DNA from: UBA4658 sp002405485
Lineage (GTDB): Bacteria; Planctomycetota; Phycisphaerae; Phycisphaerales; UBA1924
DNA length: 64,000 bases
Assembly (NCBI GenBank): GCA_036823255.1
Contig: DAISGC010000004.1
Location: 6,447 to 70,446 of the forward strand
Reading direction: 5' to 3'
The notes beneath the pieces are model-generated. The model ran no database searches, was not told where the DNA came from, and saw only the letters and a list, made by a program, of their open reading frames with translations. Position 1 is the stretch's first letter; each line of letters begins with the position of its first letter. Shown one piece after another: positions 1 through 9,028 of the stretch. The translations under genes were made by a program, and so were the position numbers.

Positions 1-125
1 TTTCCGTCTGCCGCAAGATCGATCCTGATCGGGCGTTCATCTTCACGTCGTGCCTCGGCGAAGCGCGTGAGCTCTCCCCGCCTCTCGCGCTTCCGCGCGC
101 CAAAGCACGCACGGAGATTCTGCCC

Positions 126-1391
126 ATGCGACGACTCCTTCTCGCGATGCTCGGCTGTGCATGCAGCAGCGGAGCCAGCGCCCAGCTCGTGCGCTACGAC
201 TTTGCCCAGGTCACGCAGCTCTGCGTGAACGCCCTGAGCGGACAGAATGTCGCGACGCCGGTGCCCGGATTCGAGCTTCGGCTGCTCAAGGACGGCAGGC
301 CCGTCTACCACCGCGCGTTCGGCAACTGGTCGCTCGATCGCACCGCCGCGTCGGACTCGTCAACCAAGACCCTGTCCGGGGCGGTCATCGTCTCGCTCGC
401 GGCCAGCAACGCCGCGCTCCCGCCGGGGCTCGGACGCTTCACGCTCGATACGACCGTCGGCGAGTACTTCGCCGGTCTTGACCCGCAGCTCGCCGGAGTG
501 ACCGTCCGGCAGGCCTTCAGCCACACCGCCGGAATCGGCCCTCAGAACTTCGCCCAGTCACAGGCGTTCAGCGGCGCGATCAGCAGCACAACGCTCTCGC
601 TCCAGCAGTCGGCGCAGGTCATGCTCGGCATACCGGCGGCGCATCCGCCGGGCACGGTGTTCTGGTACGGCGGCAACTCCATGCACATCGCGGGCGCCGT
701 CGCCGAGCGGGCCTCGGGCCAGTCGTGGAACACGCTGTTCGCGTCTCGGATCGCCGGTCCGCTCGGGCTGACGGCGACGCGATTCGTGCTCTCCTCGCCC
801 ACGAACCCTCGAATCGCCGGCGGGTGCGAGTCCAACGCCACTGAGTTCGGGCGCTTCATGGAGATGCTCCGGCTCGGCGGTGTGCACCAGCCCATGGACG
901 GGCCCGCCGTGCGCGTGCTGGACGCAGCGGCTGTGGAGGCCATGTTCACCAGGCAGTCGCCGAATCCGGTGACGCTCATTGCCAGCCCGCTCGACGGCGT
1001 GACGGACTATGGCGTCGGCGTCTGGCTCGATCAGCGCAGCTCCACCGGCGAGCTCCTTGGAGCGATCGCCGCGGGCGCGAGAGGGTTCGCTTCGTGGATC
1101 GACTTCGACGACGCGATGGTCGGCGTCTTCGCCACCGACACGACCGGCAGCAGCAACGTGAAGGGGCTCTACACCCTCCTCCGGGCCGCCGCGGAGCAGG
1201 CGATCAGGAACCCGCTCTCGTGCGTGGCCGATTTCGACGGCGACGGCACGCTCGCGATCGGCGATGTGTTCGCGTACCTCAACGCGTTCTTCGCCGGCGA
1301 TCCGTCCGCCGACGTCGACGGCGGCGGCATGACCACCGCCGACGTCTTCGCGTTCCTCAACCTCTGGTTCGAGGGGTGTGCCTCGGCGTGA
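126..1391 (+). CDS. Secreted beta-lactamase-family serine hydrolase with dockerin-like tail
   Basis: 421 residues. A signal peptide ends near ASAQ at residue 20. The body resembles the class C beta-lactamase/D-aminopeptidase/esterase fold: an SxxK motif (SSTK, residues 78-81) supplies the likely nucleophile and general base, and a later YGGN stretch sits where the family has YxN. The last ~55 residues hold two EF-hand/dockerin-like repeats (DFDGDG..DVFAYLN and DVDGGG..DVFAFLN), common on secreted planctomycete proteins. The enzyme probably acts outside the cytoplasm on a peptide or ester; the substrate cannot be read from sequence. It converges on the next gene, with stops 10 bases apart. The start is ATG directly before the signal peptide. 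The family call is good, the substrate unknown. Confidence 0.82.
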   Translation: MRRLLLAMLGCACSSGASAQLVRYDFAQVTQLCVNALSGQNVATPVPGFELRLLKDGRPVYHRAFGNWSLDRTAASDSSTKTLSGAVIVSLAASNAALPPGLGRFTLDTTVGEYFAGLDPQLAGVTVRQAFSHTAGIGPQNFAQSQAFSGAISSTTLSLQQSAQVMLGIPAAHPPGTVFWYGGNSMHIAGAVAERASGQSWNTLFASRIAGPLGLTATRFVLSSPTNPRIAGGCESNATEFGRFMEMLRLGGVHQPMDGPAVRVLDAAAVEAMFTRQSPNPVTLIASPLDGVTDYGVGVWLDQRSSTGELLGAIAAGARGFASWIDFDDAMVGVFATDTTGSSNVKGLYTLLRAAAEQAIRNPLSCVADFDGDGTLAIGDVFAYLNAFFAGDPSADVDGGGMTTADVFAFLNLWFEGCASA

Positions 1392-1400
1392 ACCGGGCGG

Positions 1401-2690
1401 TCACTTCTTCACGGGCTTGAGCTTGGAACGGATCGTCGCCGTCTTGCTGAGCAGGTCGTTGCCGGCGCTGATGACCCCGTCGCAGTACTTGATCCCATCG
1501 GCCACCGACGCGTTCAGTTCCATCATCGCCTTCTTGACGTCCGGATTCTCAGCCACGGCCTTGGCCGCGTTCAGCCCCTGCGTCTTGAACGCCGCGAACC
1601 GGTCGCGTGCCGTCTTGATCTCCGCCCCGTAGCGATTCCACTGGTCTTCCTGGAGACGGCACACATTGGCCTTCTCGTCGTCGGTCGTGCACTGGCCGAT
1701 CTTCTCGGCAAGCCCGTCCCGACCCTTGACGACACGATCACCCTTGATCCCGACGTCCTTCAGAAGCTTGGCGGACTCGTTCTTCAGAGCGGTGATCTGC
1801 GCGACGTACTCCTTTGAGTCCCGCATCTGGTTGCCCATGCCCTCGGCAACCGACCGGGCGCCCTTGATCTGCTCCAGCACGGTCTTGAGTTCGGCGACCT
1901 GCGTGTTCATCTGGGCCGTCGCACCCGAGACCGGGCTCCACGCCGCGTTGCTCTTCTTGGTGTACTCGGCCCGCTGAGATTCCGGCAGTTTCTCGATGAC
2001 TTTCGTGGGATCGATGCGGGCCTTCATGAACTCCGACCCGGACGAGGTCGTCATGTCCAGCACTTCCTTGGCGCTCGAGGTGACGATCTGCCCCGCCTCC
2101 TCGATGTACCGATCGATGACCCCGACCTCGACCATGTGCGTCATGGTGTCGCCGCGCTTGGCGGCGTTGGCCGCCTTCACGGCGTGCTCCTTGCACTTGC
2201 CCAGCTTGGCCTTCAGATCCGCAACCTCGCCCGTCAGACGCTTGACCATGTCCTGCGCCTGCTTGGCGCACCGAAGCCGCATGGCCAGGTGGTCGTTGGC
2301 CTCCTTGATCGCGGCGGTATCGACCTTCTCCTTCTTGTCCGCGCCCCCGAGAGTCTCGGCAACCTTCGCCGCGTCGGCGTGAATCGCATCCAACGCCTTC
2401 TCCATGACCCCGATGGCCTTGACGTACTCGGCCTTGTCGCCGGCGGGCACGCTCTTCGGGTCCGCCGCGGCCTTCTTCAGCAGCCCGAGATAGTCCCCGT
2501 AGGCCTTCTCGAACTTGCCCATCGCCTTCCGCAGATCGCCCGCGGTCTTGGCCTCGTCCATCTCCTTCAAGGAGCCCTCAAGCCCGGTGCCCTTTCGGAA
2601 CACGCCGAGAAACGTCGGGCTGGGCTTCTTCTTGTTCGTCGACGTCTCGAATGCGGTCTTGGCCTTCTTCCAATCATCCTTGAAAGGCAT
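1401..2690 (-). CDS. Hypothetical cytoplasmic coiled-coil protein
   Basis: 429 residues, Lys/Ala/Glu-rich and almost wholly helical in appearance, with no signal peptide, membrane segment or catalytic motif that I recognise. It begins MPFKDDWKKAK and ends in a Lys-rich tail. An upstream in-frame ATG would add five residues. I chose the inner ATG because GGAG lies 8 bases before it. A family cannot be named; the long heptad-like stretches suggest a structural or scaffold role, but that is inference. It is transcribed alone, convergent with the serine hydrolase and about 130 bases downstream of the cystathionine enzyme gene on the same strand. Confidence 0.7.
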   Translation of the reverse strand: MPFKDDWKKAKTAFETSTNKKKPSPTFLGVFRKGTGLEGSLKEMDEAKTAGDLRKAMGKFEKAYGDYLGLLKKAAADPKSVPAGDKAEYVKAIGVMEKALDAIHADAAKVAETLGGADKKEKVDTAAIKEANDHLAMRLRCAKQAQDMVKRLTGEVADLKAKLGKCKEHAVKAANAAKRGDTMTHMVEVGVIDRYIEEAGQIVTSSAKEVLDMTTSSGSEFMKARIDPTKVIEKLPESQRAEYTKKSNAAWSPVSGATAQMNTQVAELKTVLEQIKGARSVAEGMGNQMRDSKEYVAQITALKNESAKLLKDVGIKGDRVVKGRDGLAEKIGQCTTDDEKANVCRLQEDQWNRYGAEIKTARDRFAAFKTQGLNAAKAVAENPDVKKAMMELNASVADGIKYCDGVISAGNDLLSKTATIRSKLKPVKK

Positions 2691-2819
2691 CGTGAGAACT
2701 CCCATGCCGGCTCCGCGTCGGGTGCACCGGCTGCGAATGGCGGCTCATGCGTAACGCGGACAATATCAGTCTTCCCCAGGTCATGCAACGAGGTTCTGAG
2801 GCCCTCATGCGATCCAGCT

Positions 2820-4070
2820 TCAGACCGTTGCGCGGACGCGACCGGTGCCGGCCGATCCGGCTCCGCGAGCGGCGGCGAGGGCCCGCTCCAGGTCGGCGAT
2901 CAGATCGTCCACATGCTCGATGCCGACACTCAAGCGGATCAACGTGTCCGAGATGCCAAGCTCCTGCCGCATGGCCGGCGGAACGCTGGCGTGCGTCATG
3001 ATCGCCGGGTGCTCGATGAGCGACTCCACGCCGCCGAGCGACTCGGCAAGCGTGAACAGCCGGGTGTTCTCCAGGAACGCTCGGGCCCCGGCGAGGCCGC
3101 CCTCGATGAAGAACGTGATCATCCCGCCCATGCCCCGCATCTGCCGCTTGGCCAGCGCGTGCTGCGGATGGCTCGCCAGACCGGGATAGATGACCCGCTG
3201 CACGCCGTGACCCACGCGGCTCTCGAGCCACCGAGCCACCGCCATGCCGCTGTCGTTATGCCGCTGCATGCGCAGCGCCAGAGTCTTGATCCCTCTGAGC
3301 ACCAGATACGCGTCAAACGGACCCATCACCGCCCCGACCGCGTTCTGATGGAACCGGAGCCTGCCCGCGAGCTCGGCGTTGCCCGTGACCAGCATGCCCC
3401 CGACCACGTCGCTGTGCCCGCCCAGATACTTCGTCGCCGAGTGCATCGCGATGTCGCACCCGAGCGCCAGCGGCGATTGATTCATCGGCGAGCAGAAGGT
3501 GTTGTCGCACACCACGAGCGCGGCGGGGTTGATCTTCTTCGCCATCGTCGCGATGGCCGCCAGATCGACGAGCTTCAGCGTCGGATTCGTCGGCGTCTCC
3601 AGCCAGACCAGCGAGGTCTTCGGGGTCATGGCCCTGGCGAGACTGGCGGTGTCGGTGAGGTCGGCGAACCGGACCTTGAGCCCCTGCGACCGGGCCTTGA
3701 CGCGCTGGAACTGCCGATTCGTTCCCCCGTACACGTCGTCCATGCAGACGACCTCGTCCCCGGCCGTGAGCAGCTCAAGCACGCAATCCATCGCCGCCAG
3801 TCCGCTGGCGAACGCGAACCCGCCGAACGTGACATCCTGGCTCTCGGTGAGCACGGACCCCTCCAGCCGGGCCATCATGCGCTCGAGCGCGTAGCGGGTC
3901 GGGTTGTGTGAGCGGGAGTACTCAAATCCCGTGTGCTCGCCGGGAGACCTTTGCGCATAGGTCGACGACGTGAAGATCGGGGGCATGACGGCCCCGGTCA
4001 CCGGCTCGGGACGCTGCCCGGCGTGGATGACCTGGGTGTCGACGTGGAGCGGCAGATGATCGTGGCCCAT
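2820..4070 (-). CDS. Cystathionine gamma-synthase/lyase family PLP enzyme
   Basis: 416 residues, the normal size for the Cys/Met metabolism PLP family. The Schiff-base lysine is in SATKYLGG (K214), preceded by the cofactor Asp in VVCDNTF. The N-terminal HAGQ..TGAVMPPI block and the C-terminal SLGGVESLIEHPA block are typical. Family members interconvert cysteine, cystathionine, homocysteine and methionine. Sequence alone does not separate gamma-synthase (MetB) from gamma-lyase or O-acetylhomoserine sulfhydrylase. The start is the ATG giving MGHDHLP. A frame eight codons longer exists, but the shorter start fits the family N-terminus. It is not adjacent to the sulfate gene cluster at the other end of the window. 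Confidence 0.88.
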   Translation of the reverse strand: MGHDHLPLHVDTQVIHAGQRPEPVTGAVMPPIFTSSTYAQRSPGEHTGFEYSRSHNPTRYALERMMARLEGSVLTESQDVTFGGFAFASGLAAMDCVLELLTAGDEVVCMDDVYGGTNRQFQRVKARSQGLKVRFADLTDTASLARAMTPKTSLVWLETPTNPTLKLVDLAAIATMAKKINPAALVVCDNTFCSPMNQSPLALGCDIAMHSATKYLGGHSDVVGGMLVTGNAELAGRLRFHQNAVGAVMGPFDAYLVLRGIKTLALRMQRHNDSGMAVARWLESRVGHGVQRVIYPGLASHPQHALAKRQMRGMGGMITFFIEGGLAGARAFLENTRLFTLAESLGGVESLIEHPAIMTHASVPPAMRQELGISDTLIRLSVGIEHVDDLIADLERALAAARGAGSAGTGRVRATV

Positions 4071-4134
4071 GACGGAGATTCTACCGGCAAACACCGACCC
4101 CCGCGATTCGGGTCAGTTGCCGAACATCGGCGGA

Positions 4135-6057
4135 TCACGGACAACCGGCAAACCAGCAGTTCAGGAAGTCGAAGATGTCCGACACGGTCGACGAGCCGTT
4201 GCCGTCAAAGTCGGCGTTGCCGGCGAACCAGTCATTCAGGAACGCGAAGATGTCCGGCACGTCGATGAGACCGCTGGCGTTCCAGTCGCACCGGCAGTTG
4301 ATCGCGATCGACTGCTCGTCCATCAGCACCGGCTCGCTCTTGCCGAACTGGTTCCAGAGGTTGTACGCGATCTGGCCCTCGTTGGTCAGCGGGTTCGGGT
4401 CGGTGTTGTTGTCGCGCAGAAACTCGATGTACTCCCGCGAGGTCGTCTGGTGATACACACGCACCGTCGCCGTCCGAGCCCCGGCCGGAATGGCAAACGG
4501 CGTGTCGTCCCAGTACTGACCGTCGGCGTACTGGCCCGGGGGCACGTGCCCGGCCTGCACCGCGTTCGCCGCGGCGTTGTTGAATCCCATGGGCGGAATC
4601 CGGTTGTCCTTGTAGATCTTGTTGCTGATCGCCAGCCGGAACGTCGCCTGCGCCGGCACGCCGATCTGCGCCGCGAGCTGCGCGTCGGGCCCGAGCTTGG
4701 CCTCATACACCTTCGTGTCGCTCTCGGTGAGGGTTGCGGTCGCGAAGTCGTACGCGCCGCGCTCGGCGATGACCTGGCCGGCGGCGTCCTTGAACTTCAC
4801 GTTCACCCACATCCGTCGCCCCTCGGTGTACCCCGTTGGCAGCTTGTGCCCGCTGAAGTTCACGATCCGCGCCGTCAGCGTCGATCCGCTCACGTTCAGT
4901 TCCAGGTCGCTCGCGGCCTGCAGCATCGCCACGTTCCGGGCGATCGCTTCATCCACGCCCTGCGGGTTCATCCCCGTCTGCGTCGACGGATACAGGAAGT
5001 TGATCGCCCGCAAAACCCACGAGTTGGCCCCCGCAAACTCATGCCGGGGAAGATCCGTCCGCGTCGGCGGCTCGATGGCGCACCCCTGCCCGGTGGCCTT
5101 TGGCATGTGGCAGTCCTGGCAGCTCGAGACCGACATTCGGTTCCCGAATCGCCCGTTCAGATTCACCGGACCGACCGCAAACAGACTCGTCCCCCACTCG
5201 CTGAACGTCCGCTGCTCAGGGAACTGCTGGTACTTGTCCGCCGCCGGCTGCTCATTCGGACCGATGAGGGCGTACCGCGCATCCTGCGGGTCCCAGCGGA
5301 AGTGCGGCGTGGACACCTCGTGGCACGTCGCGCACATCCGCGAGGACTGATGAAACGGCGACTGCAGCCAGTCGTGGAAACCCGGGAACGGCCCAAGGCC
5401 CGCCGCCTGCCAGTCCGCGTCCAGGTCATACGGACCGCGACGCCGATCCTCGGGATCAAGAACAAAGCCCGCGTTGTGCGGGTTCAGCGGGACGCCCGTC
5501 GTCAGCCCAGCAAGGATCGCCGCATCCGGAGCCGGGCTCACTCCCGGCTGATACACCGGGTCCACCATGCGGTGGCAGATCGAGCACGACACTCCAAGTT
5601 GATCCGAGCCGCTCAGCGGCAAGTGCTTGCCGAACTCCGGCTCCATCGGATCGTTCTCGAACTTCACCCGCCCGTTCATCCACGTCGTCGGCGTGTGGCA
5701 TCGCAAGCACGCCTCGCCGACATACGACGCGTCCTGCTCCGCGATCGCCAGCGCCGCATAGAACACCGGGTCACGCCCCGACTGCGCCATGAGCGAGTGC
5801 GTCCACTTGTACGACGGTTCATTGGCGTCGTCATACCCACCATGGCAGAAACTGCACTGCTGCGGATCAATCAGCGGGACGTTCAGCGACAGCGGCTGCG
5901 TGCCCGCGTTGAAAAAGTTCGTCCTGGTCGATTGCAGCGGCTGTGTGCCAAGGGCAATGCCAACCACGGCCAAGGTCAATACCACGACCCAGGCCACTTC
6001 CGCGGAGCGATGACGCCTCTGCACGCTCTGACCCACAGTCACACTCCAGTCAAACAC
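4135..6057 (-). CDS. Five-heme c-type cytochrome with dockerin-like C-terminus
   Basis: 640 residues. One N-terminal hydrophobic helix (about residues 19-36) serves as signal or anchor. Five CxxCH heme sites are visible: CSFCH 68-72, CLRCH 117-121, CSICH 158-162, CATCH 242-246 and CQDCH 313-317. The central part resembles cytochrome c554/decaheme-like electron-transfer proteins. The C-terminal 55 residues hold two dockerin-like EF-hand repeats (DVPDIFAFLN, TVSDIFDFLN). It is likely a periplasmic or surface electron carrier or multiheme oxidoreductase; substrate unknown. The start is a GTG, and later in-frame GTGs make the exact N-terminus uncertain. No cytochrome c maturation or terminal reductase genes lie nearby. 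Confidence 0.85.
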   Translation of the reverse strand: MFDWSVTVGQSVQRRHRSAEVAWVVVLTLAVVGIALGTQPLQSTRTNFFNAGTQPLSLNVPLIDPQQCSFCHGGYDDANEPSYKWTHSLMAQSGRDPVFYAALAIAEQDASYVGEACLRCHTPTTWMNGRVKFENDPMEPEFGKHLPLSGSDQLGVSCSICHRMVDPVYQPGVSPAPDAAILAGLTTGVPLNPHNAGFVLDPEDRRRGPYDLDADWQAAGLGPFPGFHDWLQSPFHQSSRMCATCHEVSTPHFRWDPQDARYALIGPNEQPAADKYQQFPEQRTFSEWGTSLFAVGPVNLNGRFGNRMSVSSCQDCHMPKATGQGCAIEPPTRTDLPRHEFAGANSWVLRAINFLYPSTQTGMNPQGVDEAIARNVAMLQAASDLELNVSGSTLTARIVNFSGHKLPTGYTEGRRMWVNVKFKDAAGQVIAERGAYDFATATLTESDTKVYEAKLGPDAQLAAQIGVPAQATFRLAISNKIYKDNRIPPMGFNNAAANAVQAGHVPPGQYADGQYWDDTPFAIPAGARTATVRVYHQTTSREYIEFLRDNNTDPNPLTNEGQIAYNLWNQFGKSEPVLMDEQSIAINCRCDWNASGLIDVPDIFAFLNDWFAGNADFDGNGSSTVSDIFDFLNCWFAGCP

Positions 6058-6231
6058 CCACCGACCGCAGAACGCGGCCGATGCTCACCACCGGCTGATA
6101 CGCAGCACACGCTCCATCGGATGCACACGTCCATTAGTCTGCGTCCTTTAGTCTGCTTCTGGAACCCGGGAAATCCATCCGGTCAGCGATATCCGCGTGG
6201 GCCTTTGCCGAAGACGCCCACTTTGCCCGGA

Positions 6232-7194
6232 TTATCGGGAGATCTCGGGCCTCGGTTGAAGCAGATCGATCAGACCCGGACTGGGGCAAAGCCCCAGGCG
6301 CGATCCCGTGTCCAGGAGTTGCTGCATCGCCGCCAACCCCTGAGACCCGGCGTCGACGGTCAGATCGTTCACATACATCTCGATGTACCGCTCCGCCCGG
6401 GAGCGGTCGAGTTCCGGGGCGAATCGCATCGAGTACTCCAGGGATCGCTCGTGGTGCAGCCGCGCGTATCGGAGCGACGCCATGAGCATGTCGGCGACGC
6501 GCTGCATGCCCCCCGGACCAAGGCGGGCATCCAGATCCCGCCGAACCGCATTGCCCCCGAGCGGCAGCGGCAGGCCGGTCTTTCGCAGCCACCACTCGCC
6601 CACGTCGGCGACGAGATCGAGCCCAAGATCGGCGAAGGTGAGCTGCGACTGGTGGATGAGCAGGCCGTGGGTCACACCCTGCCGGCCGTGTCCCACGGCG
6701 TCGAGAATGTGATCAAAGGGCATCTCGATCACCGGCACGTCGGCGTGCCGACCCTCGAGCATCATGCACAGGAGCAGGTACGCCGTGGTGTGCCTTCCGG
6801 GAATCGCGACGCACGAATCGGGCGCGAGCAGATCCTGAAACGACCGCCCACGTCGGGCGACGACCTTGGGCCCGTACCCGAAGCCCATCGACGACCCGAA
6901 ACTCGTGAGCCGGTACCGGTCGCGGACGTGCGCGTAGGTGTTGATGCTCATCGCCGAGATGTCCAGATCCGACACGCTCTGGGCGCGGCGATTGAGCTGC
7001 GCGATGTCCGCCGCGATCGGCTGGAAACGGAGATCGCCTGTGTCCACCTCCGGTGGCGAGAGCACCCGCGCCGGCTCGACGATCTGGGGATCGCTCGGCG
7101 GCTCGATCATCCCCGTGATGGGCCACCACATGTAGACATCGTCCGGGTCGGGCGAGTGGGCAAGCGTGAGTGAGGACTGTGCGGTCTCGGCCAT
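6232..7194 (-). CDS. mqnD: 1,4-dihydroxy-6-naphthoate synthase MqnD
   Basis: 320 residues. MqnD converts cyclic dehypoxanthinyl futalosine to 1,4-dihydroxy-6-naphthoate in the futalosine route to menaquinone. The sequence has the N-terminal SPDPDD motif, the GRHTTAYLLL segment and the LPLPLGGNAV block that distinguish MqnD from MqnA. It is cytoplasmic with no signal peptide. The ATG at the 5' end fits the family start. The other futalosine genes (mqnA, B, C, E) are not here, so the pathway genes appear scattered in this genome. The next gene downstream, ggt, lies upstream of it on the same strand only 27 bases away, so the two may be cotranscribed. Confidence 0.93.
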   Translation of the reverse strand: MAETAQSSLTLAHSPDPDDVYMWWPITGMIEPPSDPQIVEPARVLSPPEVDTGDLRFQPIAADIAQLNRRAQSVSDLDISAMSINTYAHVRDRYRLTSFGSSMGFGYGPKVVARRGRSFQDLLAPDSCVAIPGRHTTAYLLLCMMLEGRHADVPVIEMPFDHILDAVGHGRQGVTHGLLIHQSQLTFADLGLDLVADVGEWWLRKTGLPLPLGGNAVRRDLDARLGPGGMQRVADMLMASLRYARLHHERSLEYSMRFAPELDRSRAERYIEMYVNDLTVDAGSQGLAAMQQLLDTGSRLGLCPSPGLIDLLQPRPEISR

Positions 7195-7221
7195 GAGCCT
7201 TCAGGGTAGAAGCAACTGGAC

Positions 7222-8967
7222 TCAGAACCCCGCGGCGTGTCCGTCTTTTCGGCTCTCGCTGGCGCCGACGTACATGCCGGTGCGAGGATCCCTCATGATG
7301 GCCTGATAGCCGCCGAAGATCGGGGTCGGGGCCGGCTTGATCTCGTGGCCGAGCGTGCGAAGCTCGTCGATGACACGGGCGGAGTACCCGGGTTCAAGGT
7401 TGAGCACGCCGCCCTCGAGCATGGGGTTCACGTCACCCTGGGGCTCAGTCGAGCCATCGTGATGGATGCGGGGTGCGTCGCCGGCCTGCTGGAGGGTCAT
7501 CCCGAAGTCGATGAGGTTGATGACGATCTGCGCATGGCCCTGGGGCTGCATGGCCCCGCCCATGACGCCGAAGCTCACCCACGGCTCGCCATTGTTCGTG
7601 ATGAACCCCGGGATGATGGTGTGGAAGGGCCGCTTGCCCGGGGCGTAAACGTTCGGGTGATCGTCGACGAGCGCGAACTGCTCCCCGCGATTCTGCAGCA
7701 TGAACCCGAGCGTGCCCCGCGGGCCTCTGGGCACCACGCCGCTGCCCATCCCCCGATAGTTGGATTGGATCAGCGAGACCATCATCCCCGATTCGTCGGC
7801 GACGGTGAGGTACGTGGTGTCCGCACCCCCCGGAATGCGTCCGGGCTCGACGCGGCGCGCGGCCTTGGCGGGGTCGATCTTGGCACGCCGGGTCTTGGCA
7901 TACTCGCCGCTGATGAGTGCGGCAACCGGAGTGGTGAAAAACTCCGGATCGGCGTACAGCCGGGCTCGATCCTCGAAGGCGAGCTTCTTGGCCTCCACAA
8001 AGTGGTGCACGAATGCCGAACTCCCCCACCCCATCGCCCGAACGTCGAACCCCTCCATGATCTTCAGGATCTGCAGCGCGGCGATGCCCTGTCCGTTTGG
8101 CGGGAGTTCCCACACGTCGTAGCCGCGATAGCTCGCGCTGACGGGTTGCTCCCACGCGCCGCGGTGCGAGGCGAGATCCTCCTCGGTCAGGAATCCGCCT
8201 TGCTCGCGCACGCTGGCGGCAACGGCCCGGGCTACCTCGCCCGCATAAAAGGCGTCACGCCCATCGGAGGCGATGCGGGCATAGAGGTCGCCAAGCGCGG
8301 GGTTCTTCCACACCTCCCCCGCCGAGGGAGCGCGAGCATCGCCCCCCTGCGATCGCATCGTGAACTGCTCGTCGAACCCGGGCATCCCGGCGAAGCGTTC
8401 AACGCTGGTCGCCCATGCCTCGGCGATCTTCGGCGAAACCGGGAAGCCCTCCCGGGCATATCCGATGGCCGGAGACAGGATCCGATCCATCGGCAGCACA
8501 CCGAAGCGCTCGTGCAGAGCGAACCAGGCGTCCACGCACCCGGGGACCGTGACCGCCAGCCCACCGGTCCGCGGGATCTCCTGCAGCGACCGCTCGCTCA
8601 GGACGCGTTTGAGTTCCTGCAGCGTGAGCCCCCCGGGTGACCGCCCGGAGCCGTTGAAACCGTGCAGCGACTTGGACTTTGGATCCCAGACCAGTGCGAA
8701 CAGATCGCCCCCGATGCCGCACCCGGTGGGTTCCATGAGCCCCAGACAGGCATTGGCCGCGATGGCGGCGTCGAGCGCGGTGCCGCCGGCGCGGAGCACG
8801 TCGAGTGCGGCCTGGGTCGCCAGCGGATGCGCAGTCGCCGCCATGGCCTTCGGGGCAAAGACCTCGGAGCGGGTCGATGGCGGAAGCGGGTGGCCGGAGA
8901 ACACGTCGGACACGGGGACAAGAGTCATGACGCACCCCGCGACAAGCGATCGCATGTACACGCGCAT
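7222..8967 (-). CDS. ggt: Gamma-glutamyltransferase
   Basis: 581 residues, the normal proenzyme length. Gamma-glutamyltransferases cleave themselves at a conserved Thr, whose freed amine then hydrolyses or transfers the gamma-glutamyl group of glutathione. The Thr pair in GGADTTYLTV (T384) marks the cleavage site. The N-terminal hydrophobic stretch (residues 5-20) is a probable signal peptide, placing the enzyme in the periplasm. Other family blocks are GGTALDAAIA and PTGCGIGGD. The start is the ATG giving MRVYM; a second ATG four codons on is equally possible. mqnD follows 27 bases downstream. Confidence 0.93.
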   Translation of the reverse strand: MRVYMRSLVAGCVMTLVPVSDVFSGHPLPPSTRSEVFAPKAMAATAHPLATQAALDVLRAGGTALDAAIAANACLGLMEPTGCGIGGDLFALVWDPKSKSLHGFNGSGRSPGGLTLQELKRVLSERSLQEIPRTGGLAVTVPGCVDAWFALHERFGVLPMDRILSPAIGYAREGFPVSPKIAEAWATSVERFAGMPGFDEQFTMRSQGGDARAPSAGEVWKNPALGDLYARIASDGRDAFYAGEVARAVAASVREQGGFLTEEDLASHRGAWEQPVSASYRGYDVWELPPNGQGIAALQILKIMEGFDVRAMGWGSSAFVHHFVEAKKLAFEDRARLYADPEFFTTPVAALISGEYAKTRRAKIDPAKAARRVEPGRIPGGADTTYLTVADESGMMVSLIQSNYRGMGSGVVPRGPRGTLGFMLQNRGEQFALVDDHPNVYAPGKRPFHTIIPGFITNNGEPWVSFGVMGGAMQPQGHAQIVINLIDFGMTLQQAGDAPRIHHDGSTEPQGDVNPMLEGGVLNLEPGYSARVIDELRTLGHEIKPAPTPIFGGYQAIMRDPRTGMYVGASESRKDGHAAGF

Positions 8968-9028
8968 GCAGACAGTCTATATGGCGAAGCCGGCTGGAAG
9001 GCCCGCGGTCACGCGGGGCTGACAGGGA

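Noticed and set aside
1..125. Possible gene end or start at the left edge
   Set aside because: A short plus-strand frame ends at a TGA near base 28 and a minus-strand ATG is present, but the stretch is too short to identify either.
2136..3911. 591-residue plus-strand frame
   Set aside because: Spans the coiled-coil and cystathionine genes on the other strand; composition is that of a shadow frame.
4069..7173. A 1034-residue frame antisense to the cytochrome and mqnD genes
   Set aside because: Arg/Pro/His-rich translation with no family match, fully opposite two well-supported genes; typical of GC-rich codon usage.
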